Below, one piece after another: positions 30,903 through 39,960 of a stretch of 42,232 nucleotides of DNA. The notes under the pieces were generated by a model that was not told where the DNA came from, made no database searches, and was given only the letters and a program-made list of their open reading frames with translations. The DNA lies in contig JAJPHL010000003.1 in NCBI GenBank assembly GCA_021325275.1, forward strand, positions 1 to 42,232. The letters are read 5' to 3'. A program made the position numbers and the translations under genes. Within the stretch, counting starts at the first letter, position 1, and the number at the start of each line of letters is the position of its first letter. Origin of the DNA: Terriglobia bacterium (lineage in GTDB: Bacteria > Acidobacteriota > Terriglobia > JAJPHL01).

Positions 30903-31661
30903 TTACTTCTCCGCCTTCATGATTTGAACTAGCTTGGCTTCGAAGGGCTCGAAGTGCAGCACGTAGTTTACGGGCGATTCTCCGGACCGCTGACCTCGGA
31001 TGGCGACATGCCACTGGAAGAACGCGACGGCAGGCGTGGTCGTGTTGGCGCTCGCTGGTATCATCGTGTCAAACTTGATCGACTGAATTGTCAATGATCC
31101 GAAAAAACGCTCCAGAGCCTTCAGGGGTATGGCCTTCATAAACGCTTCTTGTTCCCCTGGACCGTAGCGCGGAGCAGCCTCACGCAGGGCCCGAAGACCC
31201 TGAGCCTCATTCCAGTCTCGATGGCTCTCGACGAGAGCATGAAGGTCGAAGTTCTTGCCTGAATTCGCGAGAAATGAGTCGCGCGCGGTGAACTCCTCCA
31301 GACGGCCGCTGGCATCCAAAGCAAACTCTCCCCTCATCAGGGGCCGACGCTCAAAGTCCTTCGGGGCCCTCCGCTCGTCTCCGGCCACGATCATATAGGA
31401 GGGCCATGCGAATGGTTGTTGCCAGATCTCGAACTGGCCACTACGGAGCTTGGTCCACTTCGTATCGAACGGCTCGTTCGACGTGATCGCTAAGTCGACT
31501 CGCTCGGTTGGCAATTCCGGATACATCGACTCGAGGAACAGCCGCAAGCCGCTCACGCCTGTTGCCTCAGGCACCGTCTGACCGGCTATCGGGCCATGCG
31601 CGAATATTCCGAGCAGCAGACACGCGTGTGGCAGCAAGGGTTTTCGGCGAGGTAATTTCAT
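30903..31661 (-). CDS. exported protein of unknown function, paralog 2
   Basis: The family is not recognised. The protein has 252 residues with an N-terminal signal-like segment (PHACLLLGIFAHGPIAGQ, about 11-28). It is a paralog of the gene just upstream. Shared features include L.LFLE..YP.L near the start, a LM.GEFALDASG.L.E block, and a C-terminal core RYGPGEQEAFMKAIPLKALERFFGSLTIQSIKF followed by a ...RGQRSGESPVNYVLHFEP strand pair. Its ATG overlaps the stop of the upstream paralog (ATGA at 31658-31661). A role in the periplasm or as a surface protein is inferred from the signal only. Confidence 0.75.
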   Translation of the reverse strand: MKLPRRKPLLPHACLLLGIFAHGPIAGQTVPEATGVSGLRLFLESMYPELPTERVDLAITSNEPFDTKWTKLRSGQFEIWQQPFAWPSYMIVAGDERRAPKDFERRPLMRGEFALDASGRLEEFTARDSFLANSGKNFDLHALVESHRDWNEAQGLRALREAAPRYGPGEQEAFMKAIPLKALERFFGSLTIQSIKFDTMIPASANTTTPAVAFFQWHVAIRGQRSGESPVNYVLHFEPFEAKLVQIMKAEK

Positions 31662-32317
31662 TTGCGAATTTCCGGCAACTCACCGATTTGGTTCAGCATT
31701 CCGCCGAGTGGATCGAACCCCAGAAAGTACCTAGCTGGTGGCCGTCCGGGACGTTGCACATGGAGATAGATTGTCCAGGCACCGCCAAATCGAACTTCCT
31801 GGACGACGAACGGTCCAATTAGGCTTTCGAGCCGCTTGAATGGAACCGTCTTTAGGAAGGCGTCTCTGTCACCCGGGCCATAACGCGCGCCGGCCGCTCG
31901 CTGGGCGCCGGCAATCCTTGCTTTGGACCACTTCGGATGGCCCGACAATTGTTCAAGAAACAACGCGTACCGTAACGCGTTGACCGCTTCGCCGCCTGCA
32001 TCGTACTGGGTGATAAATCCGGAGCGATCCAGCCATAAGCCGCCGTGTAGGAGTAGGGTTGATTGCAACTGATCCGCGTTTGACCGGGGCGGAGGGCCAT
32101 CCCACACGATTCGCCCCGCGGCCTCCGGGGCTCCTGCGGAGTCCATCGCCACCGAGAAACTGATCTGAATCTGGCTGTTCCCTCTTTGGAGCTTCGGATA
32201 GAACGCTTGAACGAAAGATGATCCCAGGGTGAGCAGACGTTCTTCGGAAAGGCTCTGCGCGTCACCGGTCCCTGGATGAACCAGCAGAAGCAAGGCCAGC
32301 AGATAGTGTCTCCTCAT
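31658..32317 (-). CDS. exported protein of unknown function, paralog 1
   Basis: From the ATG at 32317 the protein has 219 residues, with a signal peptide (RRHYLLALLLLVHPGTGDAQS). The family is not recognised. It matches its downstream neighbour over most of its length: LTLGSSFVQAFYPKL, LLLHGGLWLDRSGFITQYD, and the core RYGPGDRDAFLKTVPFKRLESLIGPFVVQEVRF then YLHVQRPGRPPARYFLGFDP. The 17-residue extension to 32368 lacks a signal-like character. The two genes are translationally coupled and probably arose by tandem duplication. The 221 bp between this gene and the sugar dehydrogenase stop hold nothing recognisable. Confidence 0.75.
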   Translation of the reverse strand: MRRHYLLALLLLVHPGTGDAQSLSEERLLTLGSSFVQAFYPKLQRGNSQIQISFSVAMDSAGAPEAAGRIVWDGPPPRSNADQLQSTLLLHGGLWLDRSGFITQYDAGGEAVNALRYALFLEQLSGHPKWSKARIAGAQRAAGARYGPGDRDAFLKTVPFKRLESLIGPFVVQEVRFGGAWTIYLHVQRPGRPPARYFLGFDPLGGMLNQIGELPEIRK

Positions 32318-32538
32318 CTTCGCACCTATTTTCGTATCTTCACTGTGCTGTCCCCAAGGGAGGTCCATCGAAGAGCATAGCCGGTCGTTCGCATCGTGTC
32401 GTTCGCCGCCGCGACTGCGGCAGCGACGCTGCCGCCGTTAGCAAGGGTCTGGTTTGTTTTTTAAAACCGTGATTGCCCTCGGCGCCGATCCCGCGCCGCG
32501 GGATCGATCAGGACCAACTGGCCATCACGCGATCGTCG

Positions 32539-33807
32539 CTACTCTTTTCGCGACGTCGTCTCACCCGCCACCGGTTTCGGCGTCACATGGACCAACGCGC
32601 CGGGATTCGCGTCTTCGATCATCCACAATGTGCCGTCGGCCGCTTCTTCCACGTCGCGCACCCGGAATCCAATGTCCCAGCGCTCCGCGCTCTTCGCGCC
32701 GCCGTGACCATCGAAGACAATCCGGTTGAGGCACATGCTCGCCAGACCACTCACGAATCCGCTGCCGTCCCACTGCGGAAAGCTCTGCTTCCCGGTGTAG
32801 AACATCAGATTGCCCGGAGCAATCACCGGAACCCAGTACAGCACGGGCTCGGTCAAGTCGGGCCGCGTTTCGTGACTCGGAATCGCCACGCCGTTATAGT
32901 TTTTTCCGTACGAAACGAGCGGCCATCCGTAGTTCTTGCCCGGCTGGATCAGATTCAACTCGTCGCCGCCGCGGGGACCGTGTTCCACTTCCCACAATTC
33001 ACCCTTGGGTGAAAACGCCATGCCATACGGCGTGCGGACTCCCGTGGCCCACGTTTCCGATGGCGTGAGATTCGGCGTGGGATACGTGTACGTGCTCACG
33101 ACCTTGGCGGTTTTGGCGACTTCGGTGTCCTGCGGCGGATCGATTAACGGAACCGTTTGATCGCCGGTTTTGCCGAAGTTGGGATTGCCCGGCGCGGGTT
33201 TGCCGTCGAGCGTGAGATGCAGGATTTTTCCAACGGGCTGGCTGGGGTCTTGCGCGGGGTTCATGCGTTGCCGATCGCCAACCGACAGAAACAGCGATTC
33301 GCCGTCGGGCGCGAATGCCACCACCGCGCCTTCCTGTCCGCCTTTGCCGCGCGGCATCTGCCGCCAGATCACTTGCAATTGCCGCAATCCCGCCGAGGCC
33401 GTGCCGACGACCAGTTTCGCGCGCGCCAGGGCCAGACCGCAGCCGTAATCGCCTGGCTCGCAGTAGGTGAGATACACGCTTTCGTCGGTGGCGTAGTGCG
33501 GCGAGAGGAAAATGCCGAGCATCCCGTTTTGTCCCTGCCAATAAACGGGCGGCGTACCGTTGAGCGCCGCGATTTTCTCGCCTTGCGCGGAAACCAGCCA
33601 GATCGGTCCGACTTTCTCGGTGATCAGCATGCGGCCGTCGGGAAGAAACGCGATCCGCCAGGGCAGCTCGAATGTGGACGAGGCCTTGGTCATGTTGAAG
33701 GGCGTCGTGGCTTCGGGTTTCTGCTCACCGATATTGACTTGGGCCCAAGCGGCCGCCGTCAGCATTGACGCGAGCGCGAGAGGCAGAGCTGTTTTCCGGA
33801 AGTTCAT
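32539..33807 (-). CDS. PQQ-dependent sugar dehydrogenase (soluble GDH/YliI type)
   Basis: A secreted or periplasmic aldose dehydrogenase that would oxidise sugars with PQQ. It has 422 residues: signal peptide (about 1-22, ASMLTAAAWAQ) then a six-bladed propeller of the GSDH family, with LPWRIAFLPDGRMLITEKVGPIWLV, GQNGMLGIFLSPHY, GDRQRMNPAQDPSQPVGKILHLTLDG, GVRTPYGMAFSPKGELWEVEHGPRGGDELNLIQPGKNYGWP and the C-terminal RVRDVEEAADGTLWMIED. These motifs place it with E. coli YliI-like enzymes. I see no PQQ synthesis genes in the window. It is monocistronic, with a clear signal for export. Confidence 0.92.
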   Translation of the reverse strand: MNFRKTALPLALASMLTAAAWAQVNIGEQKPEATTPFNMTKASSTFELPWRIAFLPDGRMLITEKVGPIWLVSAQGEKIAALNGTPPVYWQGQNGMLGIFLSPHYATDESVYLTYCEPGDYGCGLALARAKLVVGTASAGLRQLQVIWRQMPRGKGGQEGAVVAFAPDGESLFLSVGDRQRMNPAQDPSQPVGKILHLTLDGKPAPGNPNFGKTGDQTVPLIDPPQDTEVAKTAKVVSTYTYPTPNLTPSETWATGVRTPYGMAFSPKGELWEVEHGPRGGDELNLIQPGKNYGWPLVSYGKNYNGVAIPSHETRPDLTEPVLYWVPVIAPGNLMFYTGKQSFPQWDGSGFVSGLASMCLNRIVFDGHGGAKSAERWDIGFRVRDVEEAADGTLWMIEDANPGALVHVTPKPVAGETTSRKE

Positions 33808-33882
33808 GGGGTGTGTCTCCTAAGCTTGCATCTTATATCGTACACGAAGGGAGGCCGCGGCTGATCCGCGGGTGGCGACAAA

Positions 33883-34587
33883 TCACGAGTATCTGCGATG
33901 GCGTGCGGAATCGGCAAGGAGTTTGGCGGCCGCGGCCATCAACCAAAACAGCACGGCGGCGCCCAACATGAACGCCGGACGGTAGCGATGCCACGGTAAT
34001 CGCTCGACGCGAAAACTCATGTGACCATTTCCCACGCGCCAGCTCTCGATGATCCACGACCAAACTTCGCCCATCAACGCGGCGCCGACCGCGAAAACAA
34101 TCGAGACGAACAGCATCATCAGCAGGGGCGGCATCCACCCGTTCTCCGATACCGGATACTTCTTCCAAATCATACGCGTGGCGATCATGGCGGCCAGACA
34201 GCAGAACAACACGAACGGCAGGTTGATCGCGACATCGAAGCTCCCGCGATTCTTGCCGAGCAATCCCGCGACGCGCTCGGCGGAAACGCCATGCGTCGTT
34301 GCGACCTCGCGAAAAAGCGCGTCACGGCAAGCGTCGCGCGCCTTTTCGTATGCCTCGCCGGAGACGAAGTTGGGCGTGCGCAATCCATCATGACGGTCGG
34401 CGTAGCGGATCGCCAGGTCTTCGGCGAACTCGGCGTCCGCGCTGAGGTGCGCATCGTCGGCTGCGTGCACGGGCGTTTCGCCCGGCCACCGGCAGTCGGA
34501 GTTGCGTCCGTCGCGGCGCATGCATCCGGTGGCGGCCAGCACGAGGGGCAGCGCGAGGATCGGAAGGGTGCGGCGCGGCAAATGCAT
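33883..34587 (-). CDS. membrane lipoprotein of unknown function
   Basis: The family is not recognised. The protein has 234 residues. A lipobox (VLAATGC, Cys22) marks it as a lipoprotein or signal-anchored protein. A soluble region with a helical pattern (about 40-115, AEDLAIRYADRHDG, DACRDALFREVATTHGVSAERVAGLLG) follows. Three transmembrane helices lie at about 117-140, 151-176 and 207-227. A lipobox followed by three transmembrane helices is unusual; the N-terminal Cys may not be lipidated. It lies alone on the minus strand, between the sugar dehydrogenase and the divergent Tat-exported protein. Confidence 0.6.
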   Translation of the reverse strand: MHLPRRTLPILALPLVLAATGCMRRDGRNSDCRWPGETPVHAADDAHLSADAEFAEDLAIRYADRHDGLRTPNFVSGEAYEKARDACRDALFREVATTHGVSAERVAGLLGKNRGSFDVAINLPFVLFCCLAAMIATRMIWKKYPVSENGWMPPLLMMLFVSIVFAVGAALMGEVWSWIIESWRVGNGHMSFRVERLPWHRYRPAFMLGAAVLFWLMAAAAKLLADSARHRRYS

Positions 34588-34700
34588 TTTCCCAAACTTA
34601 AGCGAACGAGAACCGCCCTATCTCCATAGCTCTTCGGTATCGATTATGCCTCATGGTCCTGACTTCCGCCGGGGCGGTTCCGGTTTACACTGGACGCACC

Positions 34701-36176
34701 ATGGACCCTATCACTCGTCGTGACTTTGCAGAAATCACCGTCGGTGGCGCTGCCGCGGTTTCGCTCGGCGCACAACAGCCTGCTTCCACCAAGAAGATGT
34801 TCGGCATTCAGGTCGGCGCCGTTTCCTTTGTCGACGAAGGAGTCGAGCCGGTGCTCGACAACCTTGAGCGACTCGGCGGCGTCAACACGCTGTTCATCGC
34901 GACGTTCACGTATGGCCGCGGCATCGCGGGACGCCAGATTCCCGGCCAGCCGCTGCCCGATCACGGCAAGCAGGAATACGACACCGGCTATCACGGCGGA
35001 AACTACACGCGCATTCATCCGCAGTATTACAAGGACACCGTGCTCAAGGATTTTCGCGCGCCCGATCACGGCGACTTCGATGTGCTGGAAAGCGTGATCC
35101 CCGCGGCGCGTAAGCGAGGCATGCGGGTCATCTGTTGGTACGAGGACGTTTTTCGCAACGACATTCCGAATATCGAAAAACTTCAGGAGCGCGACCTGCA
35201 CGGCAATCGCGCCACCACGTTGTGCTTCAACAACCCCGACTATCGCGGATTCCTGCTCGGTTTGAGCGAAGATTACGTCCGCTCGTATGACGTGGACGGC
35301 GTGATGTGGGGATCGGAACGCCAGGGCGCGCTGGCGAATTCGTTGAGCGCGTCGCATGACGGCACGTTCGATCCCAGCCGCGCGACTTGTTTCTGCGAGT
35401 TCTGCCAGCGGCGCGCGAAGGAACACGGCATTTCGGTGGATCGCGCGAAACAGGGTTTCCTGGAATTGGAGAAATTTGTTCGCGCCGCGCGGGGCAAGGA
35501 GCGGCCTGTGGACGGGTATTACGTCGCGGTGTGGCGCTTGCTGCTGAAGTTTCCGGAACTGCTGGCTTGGGAGAACATGTGGCACGACAGCCTCCGTGAT
35601 ACCTATCGGGCCATTTACGATCGCGTGAAGTCGGCGAAGTCTTCGGCCGGAGTCGGCTGGCATATTTGGCACAATAATTCGTTTAATCCCATTTATCGCG
35701 CCGAGCAGGATCTTCAGGTCATCGCTCCCTATTCCGATTTCCTGAAAATCGTGATCTATCACAATTGCGGCGGCGAGCGTCTGGCCAACTACGTAAAGAG
35801 CGTGGGGCAAACGATGTTCGGTGACGTGCCGGCGCAAGAATTGCTCGATTTCCACTATCGCGTGATGGACTACGGTGCGGAAGGCAGTATCACGCAAATC
35901 CCCAAGACCGGGCTTTCCGCCGACTACGTGTATCGCGAAACGAAGCGGGCGCGCGCGGGTCTCGCGGGGACGAAGACGCTGTTGTGGCCGGGCATCGACA
36001 TCGATATCCCGACCGCCGCGACGAGTTCGAAATCCACGCCCGAGGGCACCGCGGCCGCGGTGGACGCGGCGTTTCGCGGCGGCGCGGACGGCGTGCTGCT
36101 GTCACGCAAGTATTCCGAGATGAAACTGGCGAATCTGCGCGGCGCCGGCGACGCGATTCGCCGGCGTTCCGCATAG
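34701..36176 (+). CDS. Tat-exported putative TIM-barrel (glycoside-hydrolase-like) protein
   Basis: A 491-residue protein with an apparent twin-arginine signal (MDPITRRDFAEITVGGAAAVSLGA), so it is exported folded. The rest looks like a TIM barrel of the hypothetical-glycosyl-hydrolase / alpha-amylase-like kind: GVNTLFIATFTYGRG near the first strand, KRGMRVICWYEDVF, VDGVMWGSERQGAL, GWHIWHNNSFNPIYRAEQDLQVIAPYSDFLKIVIYHN, and the C-terminal AVDAAFRGGADGVLLSRKYSEMKLANLRGAG. The CFCEFCQRR motif (about 231-239) suggests a metal site or a disulfide pair and is seen in related uncharacterised barrels. No catalytic pair can be assigned with certainty. The 16-residue upstream extension to 34653 lacks a signal pattern. 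Confidence 0.75.
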   Translation: MDPITRRDFAEITVGGAAAVSLGAQQPASTKKMFGIQVGAVSFVDEGVEPVLDNLERLGGVNTLFIATFTYGRGIAGRQIPGQPLPDHGKQEYDTGYHGGNYTRIHPQYYKDTVLKDFRAPDHGDFDVLESVIPAARKRGMRVICWYEDVFRNDIPNIEKLQERDLHGNRATTLCFNNPDYRGFLLGLSEDYVRSYDVDGVMWGSERQGALANSLSASHDGTFDPSRATCFCEFCQRRAKEHGISVDRAKQGFLELEKFVRAARGKERPVDGYYVAVWRLLLKFPELLAWENMWHDSLRDTYRAIYDRVKSAKSSAGVGWHIWHNNSFNPIYRAEQDLQVIAPYSDFLKIVIYHNCGGERLANYVKSVGQTMFGDVPAQELLDFHYRVMDYGAEGSITQIPKTGLSADYVYRETKRARAGLAGTKTLLWPGIDIDIPTAATSSKSTPEGTAAAVDAAFRGGADGVLLSRKYSEMKLANLRGAGDAIRRRSA

Positions 36177-36194
36177 TAATGTCGGCGTTGCCGA

Positions 36195-37091
36195 TTATCG
36201 CGTCATCTGCTTGAACAATGCGAGCACAAACGCCGCGTAGCGCGCGCGGCCCGGCAACAGCAGCGGCCAGTAAGAGATGGAGCGCGCCAGGAAACCAAGT
36301 TCACGCGGGTCGCCGGCGCCCCGCGCATTCATCGCGGCGCGGAACATGATCGCCGCGAGAATGCGGCGTCCCCACAAATACGCGCGAAATCCGTCGAGGT
36401 CTGAAATCATCGTGGGCAGTGAAAGCAAATCCGCTTCCAACATGCCGTCGATGCGTTTCGAGGAATTGGTGTTGGTCTCGCGATAGCAGGTGAGCGTTTC
36501 GGGAACCCATCCGACACGCATCTTCTGGCGAATGATCAAGCGCGCGAACAATTCCCAATCCTCCGAGCCGTGAATCCGCGGATTGAATCCGCCGCCTTCA
36601 ATAAACATGTCGCGGCGCATCATCACGCTTGACGGCGTGATCAAGTTTCCATAACGCAAGTTCGGCCAGATCGCCTCGGGCGGCGTGCTCCGCGCGTTTT
36701 CGATTGTGCCGTCGGGATAATGCAATTCCAGCGGCGTGTACACCAAGTCGCACCCCGGCGATCCGGCAACCACGGCCGCTTGGCGTTCCAACTTAGCGGG
36801 CTTCCACCAGTCATCCGCGTCGAGAAACGCGATCCACTCCGATTGCGCCGCGTTCACCGCGTTGTTGCGCGCGGTGGCGACACCGGATTTTTCCTGGCGA
36901 ATGTAGCGGACCACGAGCGGGTGTTGCGCGGCATAGCGCCGCCCGATTTCCGGCGTGGCGTCGGTGGATCCGTCGTCGACCAGCACGATTTCCGCCGCGG
37001 GCAACCTCTGCGCCAACACGCTGTCGAGCGCTTGCGCCAAATACGGCTCGCCGTTATAACACGGAATCACGACGCTGATGCGGATCGGCAT
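36195..37091 (-). CDS. family 2 glycosyltransferase
   Basis: A GT-A fold inverting transferase for polysaccharide assembly at the cytosolic membrane face. It has 298 residues: ISVVIPCYNGEPYLAQALDSVLAQ at the start, VDDGSTDATPEI, NNAVNAAQSEWIAFLDADDWWKPAKLE with the LDADD metal motif (about 92-96), and GGFNPRIHGSEDWELFARLI in the acceptor region. The C-terminal helix is basic. It is the last gene of a three-gene minus-strand run with two methyltransferases, 18 bp from the gene before it. The donor sugar is not readable from sequence. Confidence 0.93.
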   Translation of the reverse strand: MPIRISVVIPCYNGEPYLAQALDSVLAQRLPAAEIVLVDDGSTDATPEIGRRYAAQHPLVVRYIRQEKSGVATARNNAVNAAQSEWIAFLDADDWWKPAKLERQAAVVAGSPGCDLVYTPLELHYPDGTIENARSTPPEAIWPNLRYGNLITPSSVMMRRDMFIEGGGFNPRIHGSEDWELFARLIIRQKMRVGWVPETLTCYRETNTNSSKRIDGMLEADLLSLPTMISDLDGFRAYLWGRRILAAIMFRAAMNARGAGDPRELGFLARSISYWPLLLPGRARYAAFVLALFKQMTR

Positions 37092-37109
37092 GCTCGATCT
37101 AACGGTAGG

Positions 37110-37982
37110 CTACCGCTTTCGCCCCAAAAAGAAAATGTGATCGCCGTAGTAGCGATAAAAAGGATGCCGGTCGAGTTGCGCGTAGCGTTGGCGTTCCGCC
37201 TCCGACGGCGCCTTGTGCTGTTGGAAGAAGAATGTTTCCAGGCGCAGTGTCTCGCAGCCGTGCTTTTCCGCGAAGGCGGCCAAATCCGCCGGGTGGATGC
37301 GCGTAATCATGTCGCAATCGGGATAGACGGGCATGGCGTCGAGGTTCGGAGGGATGTTTTGATAAATGCGTCCAGCGCGGCCTGAATGCAGCACGGCGCG
37401 CGCGGCCGCCAGATTGATCCAGCGAACCGACGCCCGCAATTTCAGATGCAGGTCGAGCGAATATCCGTTCGGCGTGGTAAAAAAAACACGGCCACCGGGA
37501 CGAACCACGCGGATCATCTCGCGAATGACAGCTTCGGGATCCCAAACGTGCTCGAGCATCTCAAAGCAATAGGAAAAATCGGCGCAACCGTCCCGCAGCG
37601 GAGCGCGCGCGGCGTCGGCCCCGGCGAGCACGGCTTTGGGCGATCGCGTGGCTGCCCGGCGCAGTGCGATCGGGCTGACGTCCATTCCCAGCGCGCGCCG
37701 GACGCGCCGCGAAACGGCGTCGAGCACCACACCGCCGCCGCATCCAAACTCCACGGTGAAGTAGGAGGGGTCGAGCATTTCCAGGAGCGCACGAACCTGG
37801 GGATGATCCGCCCTATCCTCGGACGCGGTCATGGCGTGATAATCGGAGCGCTCCGCGTAAAAGCGGCTGAGTCGTTCGGCGATCGCCGCGATGTCGACAG
37901 GCGGAGGCCACCAGTAACGCACGATGTTAGAGATGGCCGAGATCATTTCGGACAGATTTCTTGATTTTAGGGACGACTCCAA
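37110..37982 (-). CDS. class I SAM-dependent methyltransferase
   Basis: A 290-residue Rossmann-fold methyltransferase: motif I VEFGCGGGVVLD (about 78-89), motif II region ALGMDVSPIALRRA, acidic loop AGADAARAPLRDGCADFSYCFEMLEHVWDP, and RVVRPGGRVFFTTPN. It resembles enzymes that act on sugars or lipids in polysaccharide clusters. The first 50 residues are helical. Its start overlaps the upstream methyltransferase by 16 bp; an in-frame ATG 12 codons later (37946) is possible. Confidence 0.9.
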   Translation of the reverse strand: MESSLKSRNLSEMISAISNIVRYWWPPPVDIAAIAERLSRFYAERSDYHAMTASEDRADHPQVRALLEMLDPSYFTVEFGCGGGVVLDAVSRRVRRALGMDVSPIALRRAATRSPKAVLAGADAARAPLRDGCADFSYCFEMLEHVWDPEAVIREMIRVVRPGGRVFFTTPNGYSLDLHLKLRASVRWINLAAARAVLHSGRAGRIYQNIPPNLDAMPVYPDCDMITRIHPADLAAFAEKHGCETLRLETFFFQQHKAPSEAERQRYAQLDRHPFYRYYGDHIFFLGRKR

Positions 37983-38692
37983 CGCAGACGCTGAAAATAA
38001 ACGTACCGCCGCATTCTTTGCGAGAATCTGGGCGATACCGGTACGGTCAAATCCGGCAGCGCGCGCGCGCCGCGGGCAACGTCGGCGAGCTCGCGGCCCA
38101 TATCGTCTTCATCGAATTCGATGACTTCCCGCGCCTTCACTTCGTCGCGCCACTCATACTGGAAAATCGAGTACTTCGGATTGATCGCGCGGCGGCCGTC
38201 GAGCCGGGTCACGATCGCTTCCGGGAGGCTGTGGAGGCGATGCACCTTTAAACGGAACTCGATCACTCCGTCTTTTTCACTCAGCAACCAACGATGATGC
38301 GTGTAACCCGCGTAGTTGGGACTTTCCACGCCGATGGTTTGTTCGACGATTCGCGACGGCGTCTCCACATATCCCGCTTTCGCGACGCGGCTCAGCTCCG
38401 AACAAACCCAGATGGGATCGCGAATGTCTTCCAGCGTGTGCGAGCAGACCACGTAATCGAAAAACTTGTCCGCGATAGGCCACGGCCGTCGCTCGCAAAT
38501 GTCGGCCTGAATCCAGGTTTTCTGCGTGAATCGCGCGGGTTTTCCGGCGAGCGTGGGCTTGGCATCGGAAAACGGCGTGAAGTCCAGAACGTAGTCCGCG
38601 CGAAAATACGGCGAGCCGCCGCCACCGACATCCAGGACCAGCGCGTCGGCGGGAAGCTCCTGATCCAATCGCAGTGACGCGGCGCGATCCAT
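37967..38692 (-). CDS. class I SAM-dependent methyltransferase
   Basis: A 241-residue methyltransferase-fold protein: LVLDVGGGGSPYFRADYVLDF (motif I, about 18-38), WIQADICERRPWPIADKFFDYVVCSHTLEDIRDP (motif II to IV region), then VETPSRIVE. It lacks an N-terminal extension. It is the first gene of the minus-strand run and stands 75 bp from the divergent glycosyltransferase gene, a likely two-way promoter. It is a diverged relative of the other two methyltransferases here. Confidence 0.85.
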   Translation of the reverse strand: MDRAASLRLDQELPADALVLDVGGGGSPYFRADYVLDFTPFSDAKPTLAGKPARFTQKTWIQADICERRPWPIADKFFDYVVCSHTLEDIRDPIWVCSELSRVAKAGYVETPSRIVEQTIGVESPNYAGYTHHRWLLSEKDGVIEFRLKVHRLHSLPEAIVTRLDGRRAINPKYSIFQYEWRDEVKAREVIEFDEDDMGRELADVARGARALPDLTVPVSPRFSQRMRRYVYFQRLRWSRP

Positions 38693-38767
38693 GGTGAAAT
38701 GCTAGCACAGCGAAGCGCCGCACCCGCGTGCTAAACTCGTTTGATTCCTGCTGCTAATTCCATCCCG

Positions 38768-39925
38768 ATGCCCACTAACTTGAAGATTGCGGTCGGCGCC
38801 AGCGGACTCTCCCACATTCGTCGCGGCGTGGAAGCGTGGGCCGAGGAGTCCGCGGCGGCGTTGCAGTGCGCGGGCGAGCACGCGGTGCTCTTCAAGGCCA
38901 CCGGCCGTTCCGATTCGCGATCCACCGTTGTGCTCGACACCATGCCGCGTTCCGATCCGCGCGCCATCGAGTGGGCCAAGCTTCTGCGGAGCTCCGGGTT
39001 GTGGCGCGTGGGACTCAGCAATCCTTACGACTACGAACAACTCGCCTACACGGTCGCGTTGTGGCAAGCGATCGGCCGCGATTACGACATTCTGCATTTG
39101 CAGGATCCCATGGCGGCGCTGTGGATGACGTGGCTTCATCGCGCGGGATTGTCGCGTCCCCGCGTGATTCTGGCGCACGGAACGGAAGAACCAACGGAAA
39201 CGTTGGTTCGATACGACGCCTTGCAGCATCTTGCGCCGGTGTACTTGGAAGAATGGGAAAGGCATCGCCCGCGCGGCCAAAAGGTTTTTGCGATTCCCAA
39301 TTTCATCGACGTCCAACGCTTTCGGCCCGGCGATCAGGGAGGGGCGCGTGCGCAATGGAATCTGCCGGGCGATGCATTCGTGATTCTCACCGTCGCGGCG
39401 ATCAAAAAAACGCACAAGCGCATCGACTACCTGATCCGCGAAACGGCGCAGCTTCCGCAACTCGATGGACGGCCCTCGTACCTCGTGATGGCGGGAGCAC
39501 GCGAAACCGAAACGCCGGAGATCGAAGCATTGAGCCGCGAGTTGCTGGGCGACCGCGGCCGCGTGCTGGTGGATGTTCCGCGCGCGGAGATCGCGAGCTT
39601 GTATCAAGCGGCTGACGTATTTGTGTTGGGATCGCTGCACGAAATGTTGGGCATCGCGCTGGTGGAAGCGATGGCCTGCGGAATCCCCGTATGTTGCAAC
39701 AATTCGCCGACGCTGGCCTGGGTTGCGGGCGACGCGGGACAGCCGAGCGACATCAGCCAGCCGGGCGCGCTTGTGGCGCAACTGCGCGCGCTTGAAACAC
39801 GCAGCGAACGCGAGCGTCTTGCGAAGCTCGCCCGCCGGCGCGCCGTCGAGGTTTTCTCCGAACAAGCCGTGATCCCGCAATTTCAGGCGATGTATCGGCA
39901 GGTGATGTCCGCACCGGCCTCTTAA
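38768..39925 (+). CDS. family 4 (GT-B) glycosyltransferase
   Basis: A retaining GT-B transferase for surface polysaccharide. From the ATG at 38768 it has 385 residues: Rossmann start LKIAVGASGLSHIRRGVEAWAEE, the C-terminal domain with ILTVAAIKKTHKRIDYLI, then the EX7E-type site VLGSLHEMLGIALVEAMACGIPVCCNN (about 291-317). The 9-residue upstream reading begins with TTG and is weaker. It is followed 35 bp later by a methyltransferase gene on the same strand. Confidence 0.92.
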   Translation: MPTNLKIAVGASGLSHIRRGVEAWAEESAAALQCAGEHAVLFKATGRSDSRSTVVLDTMPRSDPRAIEWAKLLRSSGLWRVGLSNPYDYEQLAYTVALWQAIGRDYDILHLQDPMAALWMTWLHRAGLSRPRVILAHGTEEPTETLVRYDALQHLAPVYLEEWERHRPRGQKVFAIPNFIDVQRFRPGDQGGARAQWNLPGDAFVILTVAAIKKTHKRIDYLIRETAQLPQLDGRPSYLVMAGARETETPEIEALSRELLGDRGRVLVDVPRAEIASLYQAADVFVLGSLHEMLGIALVEAMACGIPVCCNNSPTLAWVAGDAGQPSDISQPGALVAQLRALETRSERERLAKLARRRAVEVFSEQAVIPQFQAMYRQVMSAPAS

Positions 39926-39960
39926 AATTGAGTCCGGCGTGGTAGCCTAGATTGACTCCG

